Shown in pieces: positions 46,034 to 59,700 of a stretch of 64,000 nucleotides of DNA (the first letter of the stretch is position 1; every line of letters starts with the position of its first letter). The position numbers were made by a program, and so were the translations under genes. Source of the DNA: Cryptomeria japonica. Its lineage: Eukaryota; Streptophyta; Pinopsida; Cupressales; Cupressaceae. Under the pieces are notes generated by a model that ran no database searches, had not been told where the DNA came from, and was given only the letters and a program-made list of their open reading frames with translations. Location of the stretch: contig NC_081412.1 in the NCBI RefSeq assembly GCF_030272615.1, positions 340,999,370 to 341,063,369 on the forward strand. The letters run 5' to 3'.

Positions 46034-47978
46034 TGTGAGATTTTGCCAAGATCAAGGGCACAATTAAAAGCATAAAGAGAGACAATAGAATGAAAAGAAC
46101 AACTGTATTATCATCAATATACAAATGATCAACTGGATTAACCAATACAATGAATATGAGCCTACTTATATAGGCAAGGCCATATGGATATACGAGCACA
46201 CAATCATGGCATGTGTCTCAATGAGAAACAAGGGTAGGTAAGAAATACTAGGGGTAGGTAGGAGAAATAATATAATATTCTACAAGAGGTGGATGACCCA
46301 CCGAATGTGGAGTGTGTTGGTTCCCAAAACCACATATTGGAAAACCCAAAGACTTGCCAAATCCTCAAGCAGTCCAATCAGCCTTGGCCAACGAACAGGG
46401 ATAGTCAAAGACTAAATCCCTCTTTACTTTAGGCTCCACTAAACCTAGGTGGGTGTACCTCACACTCTCAAGCACAAAAGAGATTATTTAAAGTGGATTT
46501 AAACCTTTTAGCAAATTACAAACTGGCAAATTGTTGTCTGCAATTATGCTTTATTATGTGCTTTAACTGAATGCTTTGAAAAGAAATGATTGTGAATGTA
46601 TATTGAAAATGAGATTGCTTTTAGGACCTAAAAGACATATGCATAGATCAGTTCATATAGGATTTGGGAAGAATGTTTTTTGTGTCAAGGACCTTGAATG
46701 CATACAGATCAAAACCTTGAAAAATCAATAACAGACCAGTGCCTCTATCCAGGGATATATATGACACTTTGTGGACAGAATATCTTATCAACTCAAGAGA
46801 CAATTTCTCATCAACTATGAAGGTTCAGTATGTATTACACAAACAATAAGAACTCAATCTTCTTACCTAATACAACAACATGTGATTCACATCATAGCAA
46901 ATCTATAAACAGATTTATCAAGAGGACAAAGATAACTCATCAACACAAAAGTGTACACAATATTTGGAAAAAAGAGACAGTGAACCTTGTATATTAATCT
47001 TCACGAGATAATTGCATACATAAGCTGCACTTGTAAATACTTCATTACAGATTGCTTGCACAAAATGATACTTCTTCTTCCTATAGACTTCTCTAATACA
47101 AAATGATATTCAATCCTTACAGCATTATGTTGTTCTTATGACTCTCCCCCCCATATCTATATTTTTTTTAACCACTCATATATGTGGTTGAATGGGCACC
47201 ATACCCCTTTTGGGGTGAAAAGTCACCATTTTACATTAAAATTAACAAAACCCTTTGAAATTAATATGCAAACTAGTTAGTCAATAACCTTTCTTTAAGC
47301 TATCTTTTGGGTTTTTGTTTGGTCGGCTGCCTTCAACTTCAGATACGAATTTGAAAATTTTTGTGGTGGTAGGAAACATCCACTTCTAAAATGGGTCATC
47401 ATCAGATTTGATATTTGCATACATTTTCATTCCAAGTCCACATATTCTTTCATGCAGGTCAAAATTACAGGCTTTTCAGCCTTCTTACGGTCTTCTGTAT
47501 GGTCTACAGCCAAAAACACATTGTACAGATCTAATATTTTTGCTTGAGCTTGGAAACTTGATTTTTTGAAATGGGTATTTCTTATATTTTCATGTTTCAT
47601 TCATTTTAATTCTTTGTTCATATCATATTTTCTAAAGATCAAAAACACTAGTCTTTCATGGGGTCCATTGGAATTAATTTATTCATATCCTCCTTTACTC
47701 TAGTTGTTCAAATCATTAATCATCCATTATGTGTCATTTCCATGAAGTGACCACCATTTTTAATAGTAGGGTGCTTGAAATTATTTGAAAATTTGAAGCC
47801 CCAACAGAGTGTAACAACAAAATAAGACCACAATAGGTGGAATTTCTCCTACAAGCTATATCCCTATGTGCACACTTCCCTAAGTGTCTCATATCCAAAC
47901 TACGAAGAGATGCATTATCCTAAGTTAACTTAAGTAAAGTGTAATAATATCCATGATGAATATTTATTTACACCAACA
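46034..47978 (-). repeat. 3' LTR of the Copia element, split by an insert
   Basis: The LTR proper is 46034-46314 plus 47812-47978 (448 bp). On the minus strand it opens TGTTGGTGTAAATAAATATT and ends AAAATCTCACA. It shows the empty site that dates the insert at 4696. Directly outside it, plus-strand CCCCCCCTTAAG (47979-47990) is the polypurine tract on the sense strand. Confidence 0.92.
46315..47806. mobile_element. 1492-bp solo-LTR-like insert in the Copia LTR
   Basis: It starts TGTTGGTTCCCAAAACC and ends AAGCCCCAACA. It is flanked by GAGTG at 46310-46314 and 47807-47811. The other Copia LTR shows the empty site. It has TG...CA ends, a 5-bp TSD, no LTR pair and no coding frame, so a solo LTR is the best reading. 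A C-run (47147-47152) is followed by a T-run. The direction of its parent element is not clear. Confidence 0.8.
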
Positions 47979-49042
47979 CCCCCCCTTAAGTGCAACTTAG
48001 GGGAATGAAGACTCAAGTCAACAATGCAAGATGGGTCCCAGCTACTAGGCCATGATAGGTACCCATGTACGAAATGCAAACAAAACTATGCAATGCAATC
48101 TCTCACAAACGAAGAAAGGGAGAAAACCCAGTGGGGAAAAACTCCCCCCCAAAAGAGAGATGAATGTACAAAAGAACCTCTAAGAAGAAGGACAAAACCT
48201 CAAAGAGGAAAAAGTCCCCCATAAGAGAGGAAGGAGAAGTCAATTGACCCCCCTAATGAGACATCCCACACCCCCAAGAGAGCTTGCAGCTGCTGGAACT
48301 TACTCTCGGTGAAAGGTTTGGTAAAGATGTCAGCAACTTGCTCTGTTGTAGGACAATACTGCAAATCAATGACCTGCTCCTAAATCAGCTCTCGGATATA
48401 GTGCATATGGATCTCGATGTGTTTGGTCCGCTGGTGCTGGGTCGGGCTCTTCGAGATTACAATAGCATTCTGATTGTCGCAATGTAGAACTGTCGGCGGT
48501 GTAATGGTGAACCCAAACTCTGTGAGAATCTTCTGAAGCCAAATGATCTCAGTCGTTGCGTTAACAACTCCTCGATACTCAGCCTCAGTTGAAGAGAGAG
48601 CAACAACATGTTGCTTCCTGCTCTACCAACAAATGAGGCCTGAACCAAGGTGAAAACTGTAACCTGAAGTAGAATTATGATCATGAAGATCGCCAGCCCA
48701 ATCGGAGTCTATGTAACCAACCAAGCGAAGTCTTGTGACTACTACATAGTGAATCCCATAGTGATGTGTACCCTAGATGTAATGAAGGATGTGTTTAGCA
48801 TCTTTCCAATAAAGCTCATGTGGTTCATGCATGAAGCGGGAAACCATGCCAACGGCAAATGAAATATCAGGGCATGTGTGAGTCAAGTAGACAAGACTAA
48901 CCACAAGTTGACGATACAATGTGGCATCAACTGGTGGAGAAGAGCACTGAGCCTAAAGCTTGACTCTTGAAAGAAAGGGAGTCGGGGTAGGCTTACAATC
49001 AGCCATATGAAAGCGTCCAAGTAGATCAAGGGCATACTTGGG
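47979..49042 (-). pseudogene. pol: Copia RNase H and 3' end of pol
   Basis: From about 49040 down: the YLTHTCPDISFAVGMVSRFM block and then the RNase H, DSDWAGDLHDHNSTSGYSFH and RKQHVVALSSTEAEYRGVV. Next come LHCDNQNAIVISKSPTQHQR, KHIEIHMHYIREL and VADIFTKPFTESKF near 48300. This is the classic Copia RNase H with Asp, Glu and Asp of the active site. Trp and other codons have become stops in places. The remaining bases to 47991 are untranslated. Confidence 0.9.
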
Positions 49043-49760
49043 CTATGATAGTGTAATCCCAGAAGGTGACTGTGAAATCTCTATCCCGAGAAAGTAGTGC
49101 AAAAGACCCAAGTCAATCATAGCAAACATGTCATGCAAAGCAGATTTGACCCTGCTAATGTTGGATGTGGTGCTCCTTGTAATAATTAAATCATCAACAT
49201 AGAGCACAAGTATCAAATGAGAGTCATCTTGTCGCAAAATGTAGACATTCGGATCGGAATGACACCTGGTGAACCCTGCTGAGAGAAGAAAGGAATCCAT
49301 CTTGGCGTACTAAGCCTTGGGGGCCTGCTTAAGGCCATAAAGAGATTTCCTTAGTCTGCAAACCAAGGAAGTATCCTGGATGAAACCTTGTGGCTGCTCC
49401 ATATAAATCTCCTCCTCAAGCTCCCCATGAAGAAAAGCACTTTTCACATCCATCTGATGTACAACCCAACCATGAGTTGCGACAATAGCAAGTGTCAAGT
49501 GAATGGAGTTCATCTTGGCTAAGGGTGCAAAGGTCTCAGTATAGTCAACACCTGGAACCTAAGAGAAACCTTTCGCAACAAGTCGAGCCTTATACTTATC
49601 CACACTACCATCCACTGCAAACTTGGTCCAATAGATCCACTTACATCAAACCATCTTTCTCCCCTTAGGGAGGTGGCTAAATCCAATGTGTTGTTCCTCA
49701 TCAAGGAACTATACTCTTCCTCCATAGCGTGGTCCCACTCAGGAACCCCTGATACTTCCT
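49043..49760 (-). pseudogene. pol: Copia reverse transcriptase
   Basis: Blocks: a frame-shifted start (MEEEYSSLMRNNT), then HQMDVKSAFLHGELEEEIYM, EQPQGFIQDTSLVCRLRKSL, YGLKQAPKA, a stop near 49309, then HSDPNVYILRQDDSHLILVL with YVDDLIITRS and LGLLHYFLGIEISQSPSGI. The YVDD box is intact. This is a Copia-type RT that follows integrase, as the family requires. Confidence 0.93.
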
Positions 49761-50870
49761 AAAATGTATGTGGATCGGAAGCGGTAGCAATAAATGCATG
49801 TGGAAGGTCCTGATGTTGTGATCGAGTCCTCTGTGTGTCTAAAGGATCTCCAACAAGAGAACTCACTGACTCAAGTGTCTATCGAGCCCAACGAGATCTA
49901 GGTGGAGGTGGAGAATGAGGCTCCTCAACTGCAAGTGGACCCTACAGAGGTGCAACCCTGTGAGTAGGAGTTGAAGGAGTCTCATCATCTGAATCACTAG
50001 AATCACTGTCCACAATGGAGGAAGGTAGAAGGGGTAGCGAGGCTAAGCTAGGAGAGCTTTCCTCAAAATGAACACTCCTCTCAATGAACACCTCATGTGT
50101 CCTAGGATCCATCAATCGATATGCCTTAACACCCTTAGGATATCCAACAAATATGCAAGGCCTACTCTAAGGTTCCAATGTCTTGTGTTTCTGCGAAGGT
50201 ATGTGAGCCCATGTTGGACACCCAAAGACTCTGAAATGTCTCACAATCAGTTTCCTACTAGCCCAAGCCTCAAAAGGAATAATACCTTGCAAAGCTTTAT
50301 GAGGAACCCGATTCTTGATGTGTGTGGCACAACTACTAGCCTCTGCCCAAAAGGTGAGATCAAGAGAATGTGCATGTATCATATAGCTAGCCATTTCTTT
50401 GAGAGTTCTATTCTTGCACTCTGCAACTCCATTCTATTGTGGAGTGTATGCAATAGAATGCTAAAGATCAATCCCCTTGAATGTACAAAAATCCTCAAGT
50501 CTTTTGTTCACATATTCCCTTCCATTATCTGTACGAAGAATCTTGACCACTTTCTTGGATTGCTTCTCCACACGAGCCTTGAAGTCCTGAAATCTATCAA
50601 ATACTTTACTCTTATGAATAAGAAAGTAGACCCAAGTGAAGCAAGAGTAGTCTTCAATGAAGGTGAGGACATAGCGGGCCTTACTAAATGAAGGTGATGG
50701 AAATGGACCTGCTACATCGTTGTGAACAAGTTGAAGAACTTCCAAAGCTCTCCAAGCTTTCCCCTTATCAAACTTCTCCTCGGGATGCTTGCCCATGGAA
50801 CAACCTGAACATACACCCTCTGAAAAACTGATTCGAGGTAGACCTGTGACCATGTCTTTAGTGTTGAGCT
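49761..50870 (-). pseudogene. pol: Copia integrase and integrase-RT linker
   Basis: GVCSGCSMGKH is the zinc-binding pair of Cys. VHNDVAGPFPSPSF carries the first Asp, VVKILRTDNGREYVNKRL the second, and NGVAECKNRTLKEMASYM the Glu. WAEASSCATHIKNRVPHKA and FGCPTWAHIPSQKHK are the usual C-terminal blocks, then GYPKGVKAYRLMDPRTHEV. A Ser/Pro/Asp-rich linker leads to the RT. Stops stand where Gln or Lys are expected (for example in YTPQ*NGVAE). Confidence 0.92.
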
Positions 50871-51468
50871 GCTAAAGATGGCGGTAGTTGAGGTGACCAA
50901 ACCGCTCATTCCATAGCTTACTTTTTGAATTTGAATGAGTAAGAAAGGCCCTAGAAGGAGAACTTGGCACAAAGTGGGAGAATGAATAAAGACTTGAGTT
51001 GTCATTGACTTGTCCCACTGCTACCAAGGCATCATTATCAAGTTCCTTTATCATAACTGAATCAGGTGTAAACTCAACCTTTTTCCCATTCCCATAGTGA
51101 GTGATTTGGTAGATAGAGAGAAGGTCGGTAGACAAGTTAGGAACATAGAGAACATTCTCAAATGTTCCATCATCCATGTCAACTGAACCTTTCCCTTCAA
51201 CCTCAACTTGTGTATCATCACCTATGTAAATGTGAGGTAGCTTTGATGGCTCCAATGAAGAAAACTGCTCCTTTGTAGAACCCATGTGATAAGAGGCACC
51301 CGATTCAAGTATCTGTTGTTGTGAAGAACCTATTGTTGCCACAAATGCTTGCCCTTTTCCCTTAGACTGTGAGGAAGAGGAAGGAGATGAATCCTTCTTT
51401 GTGTAGGCGGATGGAAAGTTGATGTTTTTCTTAAGAAGATTTTTCAACTCATCAACTTGCTTGGTGTG
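50871..51468 (-). pseudogene. pol: Copia protease and GAG-pre-integrase region
   Basis: ILESGASYHMGS has Glu in place of the catalytic Asp of DSGAS. IYIGDDTQVEVEGKG, FENVLYVPNLSTDLLSIYQI and LWNERFGHLNYRHL, the pre-integrase block, follow. Mostly open over 191 codons (51447-50872). Confidence 0.9.
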
Positions 51469-52278
51469 GCATCGAGGCTCATCATGACCATACTTCTTGC
51501 AATAAGCACAAGTTGGTTTATCCTTCTTAGGTGGAGTCCCCTTCTTGGAAGAGGATGAAAAATCGCCTTGTGATGGAGAGGATGATTGTCCTTTTTTCTG
51601 TTGTGGCTTTGACTTAGATTACTTCTTCTTCTTCTTGGAATCTTTTCCTTGACTCCCTTGATTAGCCACCAAAGCCTTGGACTTTAAAGACTTGAGAAGC
51701 CCCATGTTAAACAACTTAGATTGTTCCAATATCAACATTTATGTGAAAGCATCAAATGAAGGCAGAGTGTAGGAACTCCCCACTGTCAAACGATGAGTTT
51801 GGAAGCTAGAAACAAATGCTGCATATTCAGGTGCAAGCTTGTCCAACAAATTGAATATCAACTGAGCATCCTTTTTATCAATTCCACAATCCTTAAGCTT
51901 TGCTCTTAGCTCATTTGCTTTGGTGACATAATCTTGGATTTTATCAAAACTCTTGGGATCCAAGTTGGTGAGCTCATTGTCAATCTTGTAACCTCTGATT
52001 TTGTCAACTTGACCATACAATTTTTGAAACATTTCCCAAGCCTCTTTGATTGTAGTACACTTCTCAATGTGAAAAATGAGATCATCTGATACATACTTAC
52101 GCAAAGTTACAAGAGCCATGCAATTCTTAGTGAGCCATTCTAACTGAGCATTAGGATCAGCCTTAGGATCAGGTGGTGTTGCTATTGTTCCATCTATGTA
52201 ATGCGTGAGTCCTTTTTCCATTAATTTGCTCCATGTTTTAATTTTCCAAGATGCATAATTATATTTATGAGGACTCAT
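51469..52278 (-). pseudogene. gag: Copia gag with CCHC zinc knuckle
   Basis: ATG at 52276-52278 gives MSPHKYNYASWKIKTWSKLM, better placed than an upstream in-frame ATG. The core reads EAWEMFQKLYGQVDKIRGYK and KLAPEYAAFVSSFQTHRLTV. A TAA at about 51739 interrupts it. A Lys-rich stretch leads to CAYCKKYGHDEPRC at 51469-51508, a perfect C-x2-C-x4-H-x4-C knuckle that binds the element's RNA. Confidence 0.92.
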
Positions 52279-53328
52279 TGCAACAAAAATGAAAGAGCAC
52301 AAGGAAAGAGAGGCATAATCACACAAGACACCCCCCCAAATTCACTCAATCATAGAACCCCCCCCCCCCAAAAAAAAAAAAAAAATGATTTGACAACTAC
52401 CTCAATGAGGCCAAAGGAGACTCAAACTAATAATGTAAGAGATCTAAACTAAGATCCAAGAAAATTACAAGTACCAAATAGGCCAAAAAAGACCAATATC
52501 TGAAAGTATAATATCCACTCAAAATCTCCAAAAAATAATCATATATTATGAAAGTAGGCAAAAAATTATGCACTTTAAAAAAAAACGGCACCTAAAAAGG
52601 AGGTCGTATAAGCCAAAACGAAGCCTTTGAAGTTGCAAAATTGAGGATTGGATAGGTACAGCTGAGAGAATCCAAAAATTTTGAAAAACCTATTCACCAA
52701 AATCATAAAATAACCACACCACTGCAAAGAGCACAAAAAATTAGCCCAAATCAAAAACCATTGCACCCAAAAAGGAGCAAAATTGAGCAAGTTATGAGCC
52801 TCCAAAGTTGACCCAAAAATCCAAACTGCTCAACAGAGAGGGGTCTAAAATTTTCAAAAAATGTTGACGTCAGCAAAACACTGTGCTAAATTTGACGGTC
52901 GTCTGACCGTCTAAATGGCCCTCGCACCCCTAGACCAAGTTGACTAGGCGCTAACTATGCGTTGTAATTGACTGGGCAGAAGGTAGGGACTCCAAAAAAA
53001 ACATTTCCAAAAAAAAAAAAAAAATTCAAAAAAATAAGATTTTCAAATGGAAAATAATTTTTCAGAAATTTTTTTTTTTAATTTTTTGAAAAAATCTGAA
53101 AATTCTATACCGTACCGTCCGAATTGGGCAAAAAAAATCTCCAACACCCAAAATTCGACTTTCGCCAAAATAGGTTGAGTTTATACTCGATTGTTATGGA
53201 AATGGCCTCTCAGACGCAATGGTGAGGTCAAAAACGTTCTAGGATGCCTCTAAAATGCGTAGTACCTCAGATCCAAAAATAGAAGCCTTCCAAGATGTCT
53301 CCCAAAACCAATCAATGAAGCCCCAATA
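52279..53328 (-). other. Copia leader, no gene
   Basis: About 1 kb between primer site and gag, rich in A and C runs (52359-52385, 52995-53030), with no open frame that resembles a protein. Confidence 0.65.
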
Positions 53329-53340
53329 GCTCTGATATCA
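53329..53340 (-). promoter_or_regulatory. Primer-binding site of the Copia element
   Basis: The minus strand reads TGATATCAGAGC directly after the LTR end, one base from the tRNA-iMet complement TGGTATCAGAGC that most plant Copia elements use. Confidence 0.9.
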
Positions 53341-53764
53341 TGTGAGATTTTGCCAAGATCAAAGGCACAATGAAAAGCATAAAGAGAAACAATAGAATGA
53401 CAAGAACAAACTGTATTCTCATCAATATACAAATGATCAACTGGAATAACCAATACAATGAATATGAGCCTGCTTATATAGGCAAGGTCATATGGATATA
53501 CGAGCACACAATCATGACATGTAGCTCAATGAGAAACAAGGGTAGGTAAGAAAAACTAGGGGTAGGTAGGAGAAATAATATAATATTCCACAAGAGGTGG
53601 ATGACCCACCGAATGTGGAATGTAACAGCAAAATAAGACCACAAAAGGTGGAATTTCTCCTACGAGCTATATCCTTATGTGCACACTTCCCTAAGTATCT
53701 CATATCCAAACTACGAAGATATGCATTATCCTAAGTTAACTTAAGTAAAGTGTAATAATATCCA
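53341..53764 (-). repeat. 5' LTR of the Copia element, truncated
   Basis: It matches the uninterrupted parts of 46034-47978 over 424 bp and stops at ATCCAT, about 24 bases short of the expected CACCAACA. What follows on the plus strand (CGCAAAATGTT) is unrelated. Confidence 0.9.
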
Positions 53765-56700
53765 TCGCAAAATGTTATTAATGAAAGTATTTACTGTTGC
53801 AGTTAATTATGAGAGGCTATCTTTAGGAACGACAGATTCAAATGATAGTGGTTGTACTCAAAGAAACAGAGAGGTTCTCATTCAAACTACTTTGCAACAC
53901 TAATTTTACATGATCATGGGTCTTCGAATCAATTTTCTTTTTGTTATTCTAATATTTCTATCTCATGGTATTGAACCTATGGAAGGTTAATATTTTTTCA
54001 TATAAGTTTCAATGCATTCCAATCATTCAAAAAACACTTTGTCTGGATTATATTCAAGAGCAACCACTGTGAAGATTAACTTAAAGCTCTTTTTCCTAGC
54101 ACCCGTCACTTTATATTGCTCCTATAAATGGTTAGGTCTTAGAACTATCTGTGCAAAAGTTGGTCCAAGTAAAAATTTCTAGTTAATCTAGCACTTTCAT
54201 CTCATAAGATGAAATCCATGGAAAGGCATATTTTTTTTCAAGAAATAGTTAAGCTTGGTGAATTTTGAACAGATTACCATTCCTGTATGGAATGAGACTT
54301 TAGCAGCATGGCTCGATAGCTAACAGTTTTGAAACTGTTTGGAAAAAGGTACTTTTTTATCTAATTTAGCAAGGTCAAAGTTTTCTTGGTTGATACATAC
54401 CTCTGGTTTTGTGTACATGCCATTTAACAAAAATTATTTGTTAATTTTTTCTCACATTTACAGAGAAAACTATTTTTTTAGTTTATTTTTTTTGGGGGGA
54501 AGAAATTTTACTATTTTTTAGCATTTGAGATCTACGGTTTGTATCTCTACAAATAAAAGTTGATTTGCGGTTAAGTAATACTAATTATTAATAGCTTTCA
54601 GCTGCTCTAAATAATATTTTGAATCTCCTTATGCACTTGCCTGAAAAGGCAAATTCTTCATCTTCTTATATTGTTGGGCATTTTACAACAGATTTCCTTC
54701 TTTCCATTGCCAGTTTCAACCAAAAATATCTCGCTACATTCGTTTTATTTTTTATTTAGAAAGATTGAAATAAAAAATGTAGTATAAAAGATTTATTGAT
54801 TTTTTCTATTTCAATTGCACAAAGATAATTATATCAGCACAAAGATTTCAACTAAACATTCACCAAAATATACTGTTTCAGAATCGTGACGAATTCCTCC
54901 CCAATCTCTGATCCAATTTCTCAATAGCTCCTCAGCACCAATAAATGTTTTAACTCTCATCTCTCAGTAAATCCTCAGCACTGTTAAATGATTCATCTTT
55001 CATGTAGATAATATCAAGGGAAGAATTACTTTGCAAGAAGTATTTCCTTTGCAAACTACAATGATTTTGTTGGCTTGACACCTAGTAAAAACATGATTAA
55101 AAAGCTTGTTTTAAAAGAAAAAATTGGAACCTGAAATCACAAATTTTATTATATTAAATCATGAAATCTCGGATTTTTTTGAAATTAGTGAATTCTCTAA
55201 TGCATTCTGCAAATGTCCTTTTGCTAATACTTGGAAATGACAAGCTAGGGTACTGGCAATCACTATAAAGTACTATTGAACAATACAAGAGTTTCTTAAA
55301 GGTAGAGATTTCTTGCACAACTTTTATTCTCAGTTAAGACAGCATGTTCACTTGAAAAAAAATTATAGCCTGATTAATGAATTATGGGTGTTTGCACGTG
55401 TTGTAAGAGCTACAATAAGAGTTCTGAAGATATAATTCAACCCTCCTTGTCATCTATAGGTATTTTTTAAAACCCCAGTAATTTTTATTTTTGTTATTAT
55501 CATTTTAGTTCATCACACATTTATTACTTAGAGCTTTTGCATTGATATTTTGGATTAGCCGTTTTCCCTTTCATTTGCTTTGTTGTTTAAGTTTTGTGGG
55601 CAAAGTTTCAGTGAGGTCATTGGTTGTCTTATATTATAAACATGAACAAAGGTTTGACAAAATTATCTATTGACATATTATAAACATACCAAAGATTTGA
55701 ACATATAAATAAATCAAAGTGTCAATTCACGATTTGAAACTACCTCTAAGATATAGATTGATTGGTAAGTCACTAAAGGATGTGAATATTAGCCTAACCT
55801 AAAGTAATATTCAACAATAAATCCAACTATCGTTTCAGATAGTAATCAAAGATTATGAAGTCCTAAACTGCAATACAACTTAAGGCAAGATAGGTTACAT
55901 CATATTTGAGAACCTCTGTTCCCGACTGGTAGCAGCCAAGTCTCAGAAATAACTATTGAATTTAATATAAAAAATTAAAAATTAAACCTAATAAAAAAAT
56001 TGAAGTTATTAGATTAAAATACAATTTAGTTGAAAAACGCATAAAATGATAGTACCTAATAAAAACTTAATAATGAGAAGTATAAAACTTAGAAGGGGAA
56101 AGGGAAAACCATCATTTATATGTTGAATACAATTACTACTTTCATTGTCAAATTGTCTCTAGGTTGTGAATGAATCTCTTTGTAGTTATGTTTCAACAAT
56201 ATCAAATTGTTCTCCAAACAAGAGTGTCAAGAAGCCCCTCTTCAAATTAACCAATCATTTCTAATTGATGAGGTAAGAATCCCAGGATGGTCTATATCTC
56301 CAAACCCTTGTTACAAACCTTTTCTCTATTCTTCATGCCTGCTTCAGCTTTGTGACTGTGAAAGGCTATGCTCGGACTGTATGCTATCTTTTTGATACAC
56401 TTGATGGATCATCTCTGTCAAAACTTTGCATCTGACTAATTCATCATTACAAGATAATAACCCTTGTTGCACTTTTTATTACATCTTATCGTTTCATTCT
56501 TTTATTATTTCAAACCTTCAATAACCTTACCAACACCCTTTTCTCAGCATCTCTATGACCCCAACTCACTATTATAAGGACTGTCATTGTCTTATTGGTT
56601 CTTGTATTTTCAGTGGACTGCTATATTGTCCTTAAAGGGACTATTATAGTCATATGCATTTTTAAGATCTTTTTTCTCCATTTTTTGAGAAAGGCAATGA

Positions 56701-59700
56701 TCTTTTTATGAGACTGAAACCCTCATTAACTATATTTGATAGAAAATTGTATATCCTTGGCTAATAATCAAAGCAACTTAGAGGTATTGCAGTAAAAGGA
56801 GCAATGTTTCTTTCAAAATAAAAATAAAAATAAAGAACAAATCCTATTACAAAGGAAGCTTGAGCGACGATCTTATTAGGCTTATTTAAAGCTAATTGAT
56901 TTAGAAAGAAAAGACCCGGAAATATTATGTTTTTCTGTACTTGCGACATGCACACTAGAGATTCATTAATGATCTGCTTCTATGGCTTTATGGAAGTTCA
57001 TCTTTCTCTTGATATTTCTCACCTACTATATGTGTTTTCATAAGTAAACACGAAAGAACCAACTAAGAGTTTCTCTAGTGATAAAGAATAGCAGATGTAT
57101 CTGAGAAGAACGTGGCATACCTTCCTCTTTCACGTGTATTAAGATGAAAAAGGCTGAAAAAACATGTTGTCAAGACCCTTGTATAGCTTTGTATAAGACT
57201 TAAAATCTTCAAAGTGCTTCATTAATGTTTTGTATATCATGAAGAACTAGGATTTCTCTTCTTTGATTGTTAGGGTTGTGTCTAATATGCATCTCTATTT
57301 AGACTGTATCAAATATCTCAAGGCATCTCTATCTTTATGATCATATGGTTTCACCTTTATTATTATTCTATGAACACTTTGTATTTGTCTCTTAATCTTT
57401 CTTATCACAATGCTTCAAGATCTTATAGAACTGCATTGTGCTCCTTGTGCTAATAAAAACCAATTAGAGTGTTATGGACACTGTCTTTCTCTACTTGAGC
57501 AGACCTCTATTCTTTATCTTTTTCTAAGACTATCATACTGCTCTAAGATAGAGATTGCATGATATATTATTCACCTTGAAAGCCTTCCTTGAATCTCTGT
57601 TATGTGACTACCATCATTGGGGCTATGATTGTGCCTTTTGACTATCTTTTAGTGGCTATGGCTGCTATCAAGGATTTATATGATTGTATTTTGAAACATA
57701 ACCCTATCAATCTACCTTTTCAGGGATTGTCCTCAGTTTTGATAGAGATAGTGACTCTGTCTCAGACTTATCTCATCATTTCTTCCCTCATTAGCTGCAA
57801 CAACAGCCCTAATGACTATCATAACCATTCTATTTCTGCATTTTAGCTTATGTCCTCTGCTCTTAATTCACTACTATAAGGTTACTTGTTGAAATACAGT
57901 GACTGCTCATCGTTACTCATTCTTTGTTTCAAACACTATCTCAGACCTCATCACTATCATTTGGCTACTATGACTACTTTTCTTTGCACCATCTATAGTC
58001 ACTGTTATGTCCTCATGGCTTCTACAGAATAAATATTTTGTTTTACCATACTTTTTAATAGTAAATAGCCTTCTAATAATTTCAATGTCAAGACTTTCAC
58101 CTTTTCTTTCTTAGTCAAGGTCATTAATGCTCTTAAAAACAATACATGGCTGCCAAAGAGAAAAGGGGATTAATGCCTCAAAATGTTATCACAATCCTTT
58201 TTGATAATGTCCTTTATCTATTTCATTGTCAAGAATGAATGCTTTCATCTCATTTAGGACTATGACTTTCCACTTGATTAAATATGTGCGCTACATATTC
58301 ATGCCTTGTTCTCTATCATGGCCGCATCGTCTCAATGCTCTGGTCTTTACTGTGAAGCTCTAAACTTTCTTCATGAGGGCTCACTCCCTTCCAAAATGTT
58401 GCTTTGACTCTAGACTGGCCTCTTAATACCGACAACTGTCTTCTTCAACAAATTACCACTATCTTGAGAAGATTTGAAAAGATGTATTGCAACATACGCT
58501 GTGCTCTGATCAACAACCTCTTCATGAAGAGATCTGCTCTTAAATAAGACTATGACTATCTTATTGACTTGTACAGAGACTGAGATCAGTTCATTCACGC
58601 TTTGACAATCTTTTACTGTGATATGCTCATGTTGACCTTTGTCTTCTAAAGACTACTCATACCTTCTTGAATAGGTTGTAATCATTGTGATCATCAACAT
58701 TATTCTAAACACTCAAAACCTTGATCTTTGACATATTTGGTACTGTCATTTCCTTTCCACAATGACTATCTTAAGTGTGAATGATTGTCCTTTAGGCTTT
58801 AAGAATTCATTGTTATCTTTGTTCACAAATCTAGAATATTTACCTTCTTGAGTAGGCTAAATACTTCATTTAGTTGTTGCTCACTGTGTATTTTACCACC
58901 CTTCAGACAGATCTGCATTTTATATCTTCTTATTAACCTATAACAATCAAAGGGACTGCTCATATTTATGGTTGATTATCTCATGATAGAGAAAAGTGTC
59001 TTTTACCATTTGTGTTTCAAATCAGTATATTTTCAACCATGTCTAAAAAGCGTGAATGTTGCTTTCATTGATCCCAGGGTCTGCTCTTCATTATTCTTAG
59101 ATTTATACCTTTGTCCCATTGCTCTGTTCTTTTTGTGAGTTTCCATTCACTATTATGGCAGAGATATTGCTTCTTTGGACTTGGAGAAAAGCTCCACCTC
59201 TGTTGAATTCACTGTATAGATTGTTCATTGTCTTTCCTGCTCTTTTATTCTCTACACTCAACATTGCTTCTATTTGCTTAGTGATCTAGCTTCTAACTGT
59301 CCTCTTGTGTCTTTAGCAGTCATGTGATTGCTGCACAATACTCTTTGAGGTGTTTTCTCATGGCTTACACTGCAGATGCCCTTTTAGAACTTTTCACAAC
59401 CGTTTTCTATGCATATGGTCTCTATTTTTATCATTGGATCTGTCCTCGAACTTCTCTGTTATCACATCTTTGGCTGCTACAGAATGCCTTGTCTTCTATA
59501 GAATGCCTTTATAAACATAAGTTCTGATCTTTAATCCCATTCTCAAACCAACCCACAAATCCTTCTACTATCGTTATAATTGCTTAATGTATTTTATCCT
59601 AGGTGATTTTTTGACCGAGATTCATGGTCTGTAACCTTTTGGATACGAACAACTTAACTACTTGTTCATTAATCACTACATTCACTTGTATACGTGTTCA

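Larger units (their letters stand above)
46034..53764 (-). mobile_element. Copia LTR retrotransposon, minus strand
   Basis: The LTRs are at 46034-47978 (split by an insert) and 53341-53764 (lacking about 24 bases of its 5' end). Between them, in minus-strand order, lie a primer site, gag, protease, integrase, RT, RNase H and a polypurine tract, the Copia order. No TSD can be shown because the right end is truncated: it stops at ATCCAT where the other LTR continues to CACCAACA. All genes carry stops or shifts, but the catalytic RT box is intact. Confidence 0.92.

Noticed and set aside
46034-53764. TSD for the Copia element
   Set aside because: The left flank ends GATAG, but the right LTR is truncated and followed by CGCAA. 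A GATAG 90 bp further on is not at the border and is taken as chance.
56207-59527. Several 60-85-codon frames in the pyrimidine-rich stretch
   Set aside because: No domain, no conserved composition and no splice context. They have lengths expected by chance.
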